A DNA stretch of 64,000 nt, from NCBI RefSeq assembly GCF_019704555.1, contig NZ_AP024745.1, forward strand, positions 2,848,001-2,912,000, written 5' to 3'. This DNA comes from Actinoplanes sp. L3-i22 (lineage in GTDB: Bacteria > Actinomycetota > Actinomycetes > Mycobacteriales > Micromonosporaceae). Below are positions 32,309-39,910 of the stretch, in pieces (within the stretch, counting starts at the first letter, position 1; each line of letters starts with the position of its first letter). Both the position numbers and the translations under genes were made by a program. A model generated the notes under the pieces. The model was given only the letters and a program-made list of their open reading frames with translations. It was not told the DNA's origin and did not search any database.

Positions 32309-33049
32309 CTATTTCCACTGGACGGAAGCCAGCGTACGCCCGATGCCCCGCGCCGCGACCTGCAACGCCGACACCAGCCGGGGCAGCTGGCGCCGCAGAT
32401 CGGGCACCACGATGCCGAGCGCGGCCACCACGTCGTCCCCGTTGCGCACCGGCACCGCCACCGAGCAGGCGCCCAGGCTCATCTCCTCGCCGGTGGTCGC
32501 GTACCCCTCGGCCCGCGCCCGGCGCAGCTGGTCGAGCAGCCGGGCCGGCTGCGTGATGGTGTACGCGGTGACCCGGTGCAGCCGGCCCAGCGCCTCGGCG
32601 AGCACCTCGTCCGGCGCGTACGCCAGCAGCACCTTGCCGACCCCGGTCGCGTGCAGCGGCAGCCGCGACCCGATCTTGCTGACCACCGGCACCGAGACGT
32701 GCCCGGCGAGCCGGTCCACGTACAGCACCTCCTGCCCGTCCCGGACGGCCAGGTGCACGGTCGCCAGGGTGGCCCCGTAGAGGTCGTGCAGGAACGGGCT
32801 GGCCGCGGTGCGCAGCTCGCTCTGCACCGGGGCGAGCAGGCCGAGCTGCCAGATCCGCCGGCCGATCACGTACCCGCCGTCCGGCTCGCGGGCCAGCGCG
32901 CCCCAGCGGACCAGCTCGCCGACCAGCCGGTGGGTGGTCGCGAGGGGCGTGCCGGAGCGCCGGGCCAGCTCGCTGAGCGTCAGGCTGCGATGCCCGGTGT
33001 CGAAGACGCCGAGCAGATCGAGCGCGCGAGCAGTGACACTCTTGGCCAT
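32309..33049 (-). CDS. IclR-family regulator of the pob/pca genes
   Basis: 246 residues from the ATG at 33049, which follows AAAAGG; an ATG five codons upstream is an alternative. The N-terminal winged helix is ALDLLGVFDTGHRSLTLSEL with GTPLATTHRLVGEL, and the effector domain includes KIGSRLPLHATGVGKVLLA and GEEMSLGACSVAVPV, all typical of IclR. Members of this family (PcaR, PcaU, PobR) control protocatechuate and 4-hydroxybenzoate genes in response to pathway intermediates. It is flanked by pobA downstream and divergent pcaH, so it is the expected regulator of both. Its last codons contain an operator-like sequence. Confidence 0.88.
   Translation of the reverse strand: MAKSVTARALDLLGVFDTGHRSLTLSELARRSGTPLATTHRLVGELVRWGALAREPDGGYVIGRRIWQLGLLAPVQSELRTAASPFLHDLYGATLATVHLAVRDGQEVLYVDRLAGHVSVPVVSKIGSRLPLHATGVGKVLLAYAPDEVLAEALGRLHRVTAYTITQPARLLDQLRRARAEGYATTGEEMSLGACSVAVPVRNGDDVVAALGIVVPDLRRQLPRLVSALQVAARGIGRTLASVQWK
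32312..32330. promoter_or_regulatory. Putative IclR-type operator upstream of pobA
   Basis: TTTCCACTGGACGGAAGCC, within the 3' end of the iclR gene and 44-62 bp before the pobA start. It matches the site before pcaH at 17 of 19 positions and keeps the TTCC/GGAA dyad. Confidence 0.65.
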
Positions 33050-33057
33050 CGGAACCT

Positions 33058-33076
33058 TTTCCATTGAACGGAAGCC
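33058..33076. promoter_or_regulatory. Putative IclR-type operator between iclR and pcaH
   Basis: TTTCCATTGAACGGAAGCC, whose core TTCCATTGAACGGAA is an imperfect palindrome (12 of 15 positions symmetric). It sits 9 bp before the iclR start and 43 bp before pcaH, so a bound regulator could control both directions. Confidence 0.7.
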
Positions 33077-33118
33077 GAGTATCGCCGTGGAGCCGTCCGA
33101 CCGCCTAGCGTCGCAGTA

Positions 33119-33856
33119 ATGAACACCCAGGCTGAGATCAACCAGGAGATCGAGGCGGCGGCGCAGCAGCCGGGCGGCCCGCAGCCGAAGATCGACTACG
33201 CGCCGTACCGCAGCAGCATCCTGCGGCACCCCAAGCAGCCCCTGCAGCCGATCGACCCGGAGTCGGTCGAGCTGTGGGCGCCTGCCTTCGGTCATCGGGA
33301 CGTCGCCGACGACGAGGCCGACCTGACCATCCAGCACGCCGGCACCCCGCTCGGCGAGCGGATCGTGGTCACCGGCCGGGTGCTCGACGGCGACGGGCGG
33401 CCGGTGGCGAACCAGCTGGTCGAGGTGTGGCAGGCGAACGCCGCCGGGCGCTACCGGCACCAGCGCGACCAGCACCCGGCGCCGCACGACCCGAACTTCA
33501 CCGGGGTCGGCCGGGTGCTCACCGGGCCGGACGGGACGTACCGCTTCCAGACGATCAAGCCGGGGCCGTACCCGTGGCGCAACCACCTCAACGCCTGGCG
33601 CCCCGCGCACATCCACTTCTCGATCTTCGGGACCGATTTCACCCAGCGCCTGGTGACCCAGATGTACTTCCCGGGCGACCCGCTCTTCAGGTACGACCCG
33701 ATCTACCAGTCGATCACCGACCCGAAGTCGCGGGAGCTGTTGATCGCCCAGTACGACCACGACCTGACCACCCCGGAGTGGAACACCGGATACCGTTGGG
33801 ACATCGTGCTCACCGGCACCCACCGCACTCCGCTCGACACCGAGGACAACGCATGA
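33119..33856 (+). CDS. pcaH: Protocatechuate 3,4-dioxygenase, beta subunit
   Basis: 245 residues. The intradiol dioxygenase core begins near ERIVVTGRVLDGDGRPVANQ. The Fe(III) ligands expected of the beta subunit are visible: Tyr in AGRYRHQRD, Tyr in PGPYPWRN, and the two histidines in PAHIHFSIFG. It catalyses ortho-cleavage of protocatechuate to 3-carboxy-cis,cis-muconate with PcaG. No clear ribosome binding site precedes the ATG, so a short-leader or leaderless transcript is likely. It is the first gene of pcaH-pcaG-pcaB-pcaL. Confidence 0.95.
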   Translation: MNTQAEINQEIEAAAQQPGGPQPKIDYAPYRSSILRHPKQPLQPIDPESVELWAPAFGHRDVADDEADLTIQHAGTPLGERIVVTGRVLDGDGRPVANQLVEVWQANAAGRYRHQRDQHPAPHDPNFTGVGRVLTGPDGTYRFQTIKPGPYPWRNHLNAWRPAHIHFSIFGTDFTQRLVTQMYFPGDPLFRYDPIYQSITDPKSRELLIAQYDHDLTTPEWNTGYRWDIVLTGTHRTPLDTEDNA

Positions 33857-34416
33857 GCGCCGTGCCCGGGCAGACCGTCGGCCCCTTCTTCCACCTCGGT
33901 CTCGAGTTTCCGCAGATGAACGAGCTGGTGCCGCCGGCGCACGCGCGCGCGGTCCGGCTGCACGGGCGGGTCACCGACGGCGCCGGCGCTCCGGTGCCGG
34001 ACGCGGTGATCGAGATCTGGCAGGCCGATCCGCAGGGCCACGTGGTGCGGCAGACCGGTTCGCTGCGGCGCGACGGCTGGACGTTCACCGGCTGGGGCCG
34101 CGCCGCGACCGACCCGGACGGCTTCTACTCGTTCGCCACCCTGGAGCCGGGGCCGGCCGCCGAGGGCCGGCCGGCGTTCTTCGCGGTGACCGTTTTCGCC
34201 CGTGGTCTGCTGGACCGGCTCTTCACCCGCGCCTACCTGCCGGACGACACCGACGCGCTCGCCGCCGACCCGCTGCTGTCCGCCCTCGACCCGGACCGCC
34301 GCGCCACCCTGCTCACCCGGCGCGCCGACCAGTCCCTGGTCTTCGACATCCGCCTGCAGGGCGAGGGCGAGACGGTCTTCCTCGCCTATCCCCGGTTGCG
34401 GGATTCCTGGGCATGA
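33853..34416 (+). CDS. pcaG: Protocatechuate 3,4-dioxygenase, alpha subunit
   Basis: 187 residues from the ATG that overlaps the pcaH stop (ATGA, 33853-33856). GQTVGPFFHLGL and the dioxygenase core (VRLHGRVTDGAGAPVPDAVI, EIWQADPQG) identify the alpha subunit, which lacks the full iron-ligand set of the beta subunit. It pairs with PcaH. Its stop overlaps the start of a 13-codon micro-ORF. Confidence 0.94.
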   Translation: MSAVPGQTVGPFFHLGLEFPQMNELVPPAHARAVRLHGRVTDGAGAPVPDAVIEIWQADPQGHVVRQTGSLRRDGWTFTGWGRAATDPDGFYSFATLEPGPAAEGRPAFFAVTVFARGLLDRLFTRAYLPDDTDALAADPLLSALDPDRRATLLTRRADQSLVFDIRLQGEGETVFLAYPRLRDSWA

Positions 34417-34454
34417 AGATCAAGTTCAAATTCCGCTTTTCCCGTACGTCGTGA
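34413..34454 (+). CDS. 13-codon micro-ORF joining pcaG to pcaB
   Basis: The sequence reads MKIKFKFRFSRTS. Its ATG overlaps the pcaG stop as ATGA (34413-34416) and its TGA overlaps the GTG start of pcaB as GTGA (34451-34454), so the three frames are linked without a gap. The peptide alternates basic and hydrophobic residues. Its codons are AT-rich (AAG ATC AAG TTC AAA TTC), unlike the neighbours. The layout suggests a translational-coupling leader; a peptide function is only a possibility. It is too short to recognise by homology. Confidence 0.5.
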   Translation: MKIKFKFRFSRTS

Positions 34455-35656
34455 GCGATCTCCTGTGGCCCGGCGATCACCGAGCCGGTGACCTGTTCAG
34501 CGACGCGGCCGTGGTGGCGGCCATGGTCCGGGTCGAGCACGCCTGGCTGACCGCCCTGGTCGACAGCGGTCTCGCCGACCTCACCGTGCCGGCCGACCTG
34601 GCCACCCTGGTCGGCCCGGAGGACCTGCCGCGGCTGGCGGTCGACGCGGAGTCCGGCGGCAACCCGCTGATCCCGCTGCTCAAGCTGCTCCGCGCCCGGC
34701 TGCGGGGGCGCAACACGGCCGCCGCCGGCTGGCTGCACAAGGGGCTGACCAGCCAGGACGTCGTCGACACGGCGATCGTGCTGTGCCTGCGCGACGCGCA
34801 CGACCGGATCCGGGCCGACCTGCGGACCCAGATCGGCGCGCTGTCCCGGCTGGCCGGGGAGCACCGCGAGACCCGGATGGCCGGGCGGACACTGACCCAG
34901 CACGCCATCCCGATCACGTTCGGGCTGAAGGCGGCCGGCTGGCTCACCGGTGTCCTCGACGCGCGCGACCAGCTCGCCGCCGTGCGGTTGCCGATCCAGG
35001 TCGGCGGAGCGGCCGGCAGCCTGGCCGCGCCGGTCGCGCTCGCCGGGGACCCGGCCCGGGCCCGCGCCCTGGTCACCGCGACCGCCGAGCAGCTGGGCCT
35101 GGTCGCGCGCGAGCCCTGGCACACCAGCCGCGCGCCGCTGACCCGGGTCGCCGACGCGTTCGTGACCTGCACCGACGCGTGGGGCCGGATCGCCAACGAC
35201 GTGCTGCTCGGGTCCCGCCCCGAGGTGCACGAGCTGATCGAGGGTGGCGCCGAGGGCAGGGGTGGCTCGTCCGCCATGCCGAACAAGCAGAACCCGGTCC
35301 TGGCCGTCCTGATCAAGCGCGCCGCGCTCGCCGGGCCGCCGCTCGCCGCCCTGGTCCACGCCGGCGCGGCGGCCGCGGTCGACGAGCGGCCGGACGGCGG
35401 CTGGCACGTCGAGTGGGCCACCCTGCGGACCCTTTCCCGGCGTACGGTGGTGGCCGGCTCCCAGGCCGCCGAGCTGCTCGCCGGGCTGCGGGTGGACACC
35501 GGGAAGATGCTTGCCACGTTGCACGGGGCGCGCCCGGAGATCGACGCCGAACAGCAGTCGATCACCCCGGGGGTGTCGCCGGACCAGCCGTATCTCGGGG
35601 CGGCCGACGAGATCGTCGACGCGGTCCTGGCCCGGGCGGCGGCGGGACCGCGCTGA
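34451..35656 (+). CDS. pcaB: 3-carboxy-cis,cis-muconate cycloisomerase
   Basis: 401 residues from the GTG at 34451. The fumarase/aspartase superfamily signature is GGSSAMPNKQNP, preceded by GWLHKGLTSQDVVDTA and TRMAGRTLTQHAIPITFGLK, as in bacterial PcaB. It converts 3-carboxy-muconate to 4-carboxymuconolactone. The start is fixed by the overlap with the micro-ORF and by the alignment of the first residues (LLWPGDHRAGDLFSDAA) with the family. It is the third enzyme step encoded in the cluster. Confidence 0.93.
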   Translation: MSDLLWPGDHRAGDLFSDAAVVAAMVRVEHAWLTALVDSGLADLTVPADLATLVGPEDLPRLAVDAESGGNPLIPLLKLLRARLRGRNTAAAGWLHKGLTSQDVVDTAIVLCLRDAHDRIRADLRTQIGALSRLAGEHRETRMAGRTLTQHAIPITFGLKAAGWLTGVLDARDQLAAVRLPIQVGGAAGSLAAPVALAGDPARARALVTATAEQLGLVAREPWHTSRAPLTRVADAFVTCTDAWGRIANDVLLGSRPEVHELIEGGAEGRGGSSAMPNKQNPVLAVLIKRAALAGPPLAALVHAGAAAAVDERPDGGWHVEWATLRTLSRRTVVAGSQAAELLAGLRVDTGKMLATLHGARPEIDAEQQSITPGVSPDQPYLGAADEIVDAVLARAAAGPR

Positions 35657-35692
35657 CCTCCGTACCCAAATCGGATTTTGATCTTGAAGGGA

Positions 35693-36811
35693 ATGCCCTT
35701 GCTGACCGCGACCGTGTTCACCGACGCGCCCGACCGCCCGCTGCTCCTGCTCGGCTCGTCGGTCGGCACCTCCGCGGAAAGTCTGTGGACGCGGTGCGCG
35801 TCCCGGCTCTACGGCCGCTACCACGTGGTCGGCTTCGACCTGCCCGGACACGGCCGCAGTTCTCCGGCGACCGGCCCGTTCCGGATCGCCGACCTGGCCC
35901 GGGAGGTGGTCGCGCTGGCCGACCGGCTGCGGCCCGCCGAGCGGTTCCTGTACGCCGGCGACTCGATCGGCGGCGCGATCGGCCTGCAGGTGCTGCTCGA
36001 CGCCCCGGACCGGGTCATCGCGGCGGCGCTGCTCTGCACCGGCGCCAGGATCGGTGAGCCGGCGGCGTGGGCCGAGCGGGCCGCGCTGGTCCGGGCGAAG
36101 GGCACCGAGGCGGTGGTGGCCGGTTCGATCGAGCGCTGGTTCAACCCGGCGTTCCCCGCGGCCGACCGGGAACCCCTGCTCGACGCCCTGCGGGCCACCG
36201 ACGACGAGAGCTACGCGCGCTGCTGCGAGGCCCTGGCCGAGTTCGACGTCCGCGAGCGGCTCGCCGAGATCGGCACCCCGGTCCTCGCCGTGGCCGGCGG
36301 CCTCGACAAACCCACTCCGACCGCGGGACTGGAACTGATCGCGACCGGCGTGCCGCACGGCCGTCTCGTGGTCCTCGACGACGTGGCCCACCTGGCCCCG
36401 GCCGAGTCCCCGGAGGTCGTCGCGTTCCTCCTGGACCAGCACTTCGACGAGGCCCGCGCGGCCGGCATCGCGGTCCGCCGGGAGGTCCTCGGCCCGGCCC
36501 ACGTCGACCGCGCGACCGCCGCGACCACCCCGTTCACCCGGGACTTCCAGGATCTGATCACCCGCTACGCCTGGGGCGAGATCTGGACCCGCCCCGGCCT
36601 GGACCGCCGCAGCCGCTCGATGATCACGCTGACCGCGCTGGTCGCCCTGGGCCACCACGACGAGCTGGCGATGCACGTCCGGGCCGCCCGCACCAACGGC
36701 CTGACCGTCGAGGAGATCAAAGAGGTCCTGCTGCAGACCGCCATCTACTGCGGAGTCCCGGCCGCCAACACCGCCTTCCGCATCGCCCGGCAGGCCCTCG
36801 ACGACCTCTGA
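35693..36811 (+). CDS. pcaL: Fused 3-oxoadipate enol-lactonase / 4-carboxymuconolactone decarboxylase
   Basis: 372 residues from an ATG preceded by GAAGGGA; a TTG at 35678 is less likely. Residues 1-250 are an alpha/beta-hydrolase lactonase (PcaD part) with nucleophile GDSIGG, acid region AVAGGLDKPTP and histidine VLDDVAHLAP. Residues 260-372 are a carboxymuconolactone decarboxylase (PcaC part) with DRRSRSMITLTALVALGHHD and EIKEVLLQTAIYCGVPAAN. This fusion is the known PcaL of Rhodococcus and Streptomyces. It completes conversion to 3-oxoadipate; thiolase and CoA-transferase genes are not in the window. Confidence 0.93.
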   Translation: MPLLTATVFTDAPDRPLLLLGSSVGTSAESLWTRCASRLYGRYHVVGFDLPGHGRSSPATGPFRIADLAREVVALADRLRPAERFLYAGDSIGGAIGLQVLLDAPDRVIAAALLCTGARIGEPAAWAERAALVRAKGTEAVVAGSIERWFNPAFPAADREPLLDALRATDDESYARCCEALAEFDVRERLAEIGTPVLAVAGGLDKPTPTAGLELIATGVPHGRLVVLDDVAHLAPAESPEVVAFLLDQHFDEARAAGIAVRREVLGPAHVDRATAATTPFTRDFQDLITRYAWGEIWTRPGLDRRSRSMITLTALVALGHHDELAMHVRAARTNGLTVEEIKEVLLQTAIYCGVPAANTAFRIARQALDDL

Positions 36812-37249
36812 TCCCCGGCCCGGTCCGCTGTTGGCCGCTGTTTCCGCCGCCCGGCGCCGTCGCCTCCGGTCGCGGAGCTTGCCGGCCGGCACCCGCCGCC
36901 GCTCACGGCCGCCGCCGCCGCGCACGCTCCCGGCTGGCGTTCAGGGTTGTTCCGGGAGCTCTTTACGACCGTGACCGCCAGCTCGCCGGGCTCGGCTGGT
37001 GTTGGTGGTTGTTGTGGCGGCTTTTTGCGACCGTGACTGCCAGCTCGCCGGGCCGAGCCGGCGCTGGTTGTTCGGGTGAGCGAATCCGGCCGCAAGCGGC
37101 GGCTGCGACAGCGACCAGAGGCGGGCGGTGCCTGGCAAGCTCAGTGACCGCAAGCGGACAACGCGCGCCCTGCCGCCGAGGACCGTGAGCGGATGCCGCT
37201 CGCGCCGGCTCGCCGAGGACCGTGAGCGGATGTCGCCCGCGCGGGATCG
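36812..37249. repeat. Non-coding region with imperfect direct repeats
   Basis: Two imperfect copies of a segment of about 55 bp lie at 36958-37013 and 37019-37072; the shared core is CGACCGTGAC-(C/T)-GCCAGCTCG. A second exact 22-bp direct repeat (beginning CGCCGAGGACCGTGAGCG) lies at 37174-37195 and 37211-37232. On the minus strand each larger copy reads PGELAVTV-x-KS, so this may be a dispersed repeat that can be read as protein. I see no convincing gene here. Confidence 0.6.
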
Positions 37250-37888
37250 TCAGACGGGCTGCGGCTCGGTGACCGGGTGGCGCAGGCCGGGGTGGCCGGC
37301 CGGGAGGGTGCGCTGGATGACCCACCAGCTGACCGCGAGGCAGGCCGCGACCAACGGCCAGCTCAGCGCGATCCGGGCGGCGGCCAGCGTGGCCGTCCAG
37401 CCGGCGGCGTAGAGCGGGAGGAAGACCGCGACCCGGATGACGTACTGCAGGACCCACACCCAGCTGGCCCGCGAGTAGGCCCGGAGCAGCTCCGGGTCGC
37501 GCCGCCAGCGGGTCTTCTGGCCCAGCACCGCGCCGACCACCAGGCCCAGCAGCGGCCAGCGGACCACGATGCTGATCGCCCAGATCAGCACGCTGGCGCC
37601 GTTGCTGAGGATCTGCAGCAGGAAGAAGTCCTCCGCCTTGCCGGTGTGCAGCGCGATCAGGGCGGCCACGCACACGCCGAGCAGGCCGATCAGGACCGCC
37701 CGGGGCTTGTCGCCGCGGCGCAGGCGCCAGCCGACCACGCCCAGGGCGCAGATCAGCGCGCCCGCGGAACCGGCCCAGATGGAGTGGAAGACCAGCCAGC
37801 CGACCAGGTAGCCGACGGCCGGCCAGGACGCGTCGATGGCGGCGCGCCGCCCGTTGAGTAGTTCCGACAGCGACTCCGGCTGCGTCAT
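37250..37888 (-). CDS. DUF3159 membrane protein
   Basis: 212 residues from the ATG at 37888 (a GTG two codons upstream is an alternative). The segments SLSELLNGRRAAIDASWPAV, IVVRWPLLGLVVGAVLG and LRAYSRASWVWVLQYVIRVA are typical of DUF3159, an actinobacterial family with six or so membrane spans and unknown function. The gene is on the minus strand, 17 bp after the c-di-GMP gene, so co-transcription is possible. Confidence 0.88.
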   Translation of the reverse strand: MTQPESLSELLNGRRAAIDASWPAVGYLVGWLVFHSIWAGSAGALICALGVVGWRLRRGDKPRAVLIGLLGVCVAALIALHTGKAEDFFLLQILSNGASVLIWAISIVVRWPLLGLVVGAVLGQKTRWRRDPELLRAYSRASWVWVLQYVIRVAVFLPLYAAGWTATLAAARIALSWPLVAACLAVSWWVIQRTLPAGHPGLRHPVTEPQPV

Positions 37889-37905
37889 GTCCACCCGCCC
37901 CGTTC

Positions 37906-39696
37906 TCAGTTAGGGCAGCCTAACCCTGGCCGGGCGGACGGGTCGATGTGGCCCGCCGGAACGTGATCCGAACGGGGCAGCGGCCGGCCGATGTGGAAGC
38001 CCTGCGCGTGCCGGTACCCGATCTCCTGGAGCCGCCGGGCCTGCGCCGCCGTCTCCACCCCCTTGGCGACCGCGTCGATCCCGAGGTCGTCGGCGAGCCG
38101 GGCGAGGGCCCGGGCCACCGCGGTGTGCCGCCCGTTCTCGGTGATCCGCTCGGTGAACGACCGGTGCACCTTGACCACCGCCACCGGCACCTCGGCCAGC
38201 AACGCCACCGACGCGCGGCCGATGCCGAAGTCGTCCAGGGCGATCCGGGCGCCGAGGTCCCGGATCCGGTGCAGGCCGGCCAGCGCGGCGGCGTCGTCCA
38301 TCGCCGCCTCGGTGACCTCGATGACCAGCCGGTCCGGCGCGAGGCCGCTGATCGCCAGGGCGGTGGCCACCCGGTCGGCGAACCCGGTCTCGCGCAGCTC
38401 GCGCGCCGACACGTTGACATAGGTCATCGGGGCCTGGCCGCCGTCCCGGCAGGCGGCCCGGAGCACCCACTCGCCGAGCGGCACGATCAGGCCGCTGCGC
38501 TCGGCGACCGGGAGGAACTCCGCCGGCGGGACCGGGCCGCGGGCCGGGTCGGTCCACCGGACCAGCGCCTCGACGCCGGTGACCGTCCGGTCGCCGAGCC
38601 GGACGACGGGCTGGTAGTGCAGGGTCAGCCGGTCGTCGGCGAGGGCCCGGCGCAGCGCGGTGAGCGTCGCGGCGTGGTCGATCACCCGGGTCCGCATGCC
38701 GGGCCGGTAGTGGACGCACCGGCTCTTGCCGCCGTCCTTCGCCGCGTACAGCGCGATGTCGGCGTGCCGCAGCAGGTCGGCCCGGCCCCGGGCCACGCCG
38801 ATGCTGGCGCGCGGGGTCAGCGGATGCCCGGCGGCCTCCACCGGCCGGGCCAGCGCGGCGACGACCCGCCGGACGACCTGCTCGATCCGCGCCTCGGCAC
38901 GGTCCTCCAGCAGCACCGCGAACTCGTCGCCGCCGAGCCGGGCGACGAGCCCGCCGTCGGCCAGCGCGTCCCGGAGCACGCCGGTCACCGCGATCAGGAA
39001 GTGGTCGCCGACCTCGTGCCCCAGGGTGTCGTTGATCCCCTTGAAGTCGTCGAGGTCGATCAGCAGCACCGCCGGTGGGCAGTCCCCGGGCCGGGCCACG
39101 GCCTCGTCGACCCGGCGGGTGAACAGGGCCCGGTTGGCGGCGCCGGTGAGCGGGTCGGTGTCGGCGAGCTCCTGGAGGCGGCGTTCCAGCACGCGCCGCT
39201 CGGTGATGTCCAGCATCGCCCCGGACAGCCCGGTCACCGCGCCGTGCTCGTCGGTCAGCACGCCCTTGTAGAAGGTGACCTCGTGCCGGGAGCCGTCGGC
39301 GTAGACCACCGCGGCGTCGTAGACCTGCTTGCCGCCCGCGTCGAACAGGGCCCGGTCGGCCGCCGCGTAGACGTCCGCGAGGTCCTTCGACCAGATGCCG
39401 TGCACGGTACGGCCGATGATCCGGTCCCGGCTGACCCCGACGTACGCCTCGAACGCCGTGTTGCAGGCGCCGTAGACCCCGCCGGCGTCCTTGCTGAAGA
39501 TCGGCGCCGGGATGTTGTCGATCGCGGTCTGCAACTGGTGGGTGGTGTGCGCCGCCTGCTGGACGGCGTCCGCGGCGAGCAGCACCTCCGCGACGCCGTC
39601 GAACCCGGTCGCGCGCAGCTGTTCCAGCTTCGCGACGGCTCCGGCGAGATCGTCGGCGGCGACGACGACGCGCGTGGGATGCGGCACCCGGCTCAC
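37906..39696 (-). CDS. PAS-GGDEF-EAL cyclic-di-GMP enzyme
   Basis: 596 residues from the GTG at 39696. A PAS domain (about 60-180; IDNIPAPIFSKDAGGVYGAC) is followed by a diguanylate cyclase domain with intact GGDEF (VARLGGDEFAVLLED) and a phosphodiesterase domain with intact EALVRW, YVNVSARELRE, IEVTEAAM, ALDDFGIG, VVKVHRSF and AKGVETAAQ. Both halves keep their key acidic and lysine residues, so the protein may make and break c-di-GMP, tuned by the PAS signal. No membrane span is seen. An exact CebR-type operator lies 158 bp upstream, after the LPMO gene on the same strand. Confidence 0.92.
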   Translation of the reverse strand: MSRVPHPTRVVVAADDLAGAVAKLEQLRATGFDGVAEVLLAADAVQQAAHTTHQLQTAIDNIPAPIFSKDAGGVYGACNTAFEAYVGVSRDRIIGRTVHGIWSKDLADVYAAADRALFDAGGKQVYDAAVVYADGSRHEVTFYKGVLTDEHGAVTGLSGAMLDITERRVLERRLQELADTDPLTGAANRALFTRRVDEAVARPGDCPPAVLLIDLDDFKGINDTLGHEVGDHFLIAVTGVLRDALADGGLVARLGGDEFAVLLEDRAEARIEQVVRRVVAALARPVEAAGHPLTPRASIGVARGRADLLRHADIALYAAKDGGKSRCVHYRPGMRTRVIDHAATLTALRRALADDRLTLHYQPVVRLGDRTVTGVEALVRWTDPARGPVPPAEFLPVAERSGLIVPLGEWVLRAACRDGGQAPMTYVNVSARELRETGFADRVATALAISGLAPDRLVIEVTEAAMDDAAALAGLHRIRDLGARIALDDFGIGRASVALLAEVPVAVVKVHRSFTERITENGRHTAVARALARLADDLGIDAVAKGVETAAQARRLQEIGYRHAQGFHIGRPLPRSDHVPAGHIDPSARPGLGCPN

Positions 39697-39738
39697 GATT
39701 TTCCATCGGCCGCGGGCGTGCGGGGCTGAGGTGGGGTG

Positions 39739-39773
39739 ACGGGGAGCGAGGTTGGGGCGGCCTCGCTCCCCGT
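39739..39773 (-). terminator. Hairpin between the LPMO and c-di-GMP genes
   Basis: ACGGGGAGCGAGG pairs exactly with CCTCGCTCCCCGT (13 bp) around a 9-nt loop. Because it lies downstream of both the LPMO stop and the CebR-type box, it could end LPMO transcripts before the c-di-GMP gene. Confidence 0.75.
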
Positions 39774-39853
39774 CCTGGTGGTGCGGCAGCACTGCGTGGT
39801 GGCACGCGGGGGATTTGCTGCCTCCGTTCGTTCAGTCGGGGGGACGGCGGAAT

Positions 39854-39869
39854 CTGGGAGCGCTCCCAG
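39854..39869. promoter_or_regulatory. CebR-type operator
   Basis: CTGGGAGCGCTCCCAG contains TGGGAGCGCTCCCA, the exact operator reported for the cellobiose-responsive repressor CebR of Streptomyces and Thermobifida. It is perfectly palindromic. It lies 42 bp beyond the LPMO stop and 158 bp before the c-di-GMP gene start, not in the LPMO promoter. Confidence 0.85.
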
Positions 39870-39910
39870 TTAACCGAACTGTAGCAATTGTTGCGCCGCC
39901 CCGCGAGAGG

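Noticed and set aside
36963..37673. Minus-strand frame overlapping the DUF3159 gene
   Set aside because: It is an out-of-frame shadow of the membrane protein plus repeat sequence.
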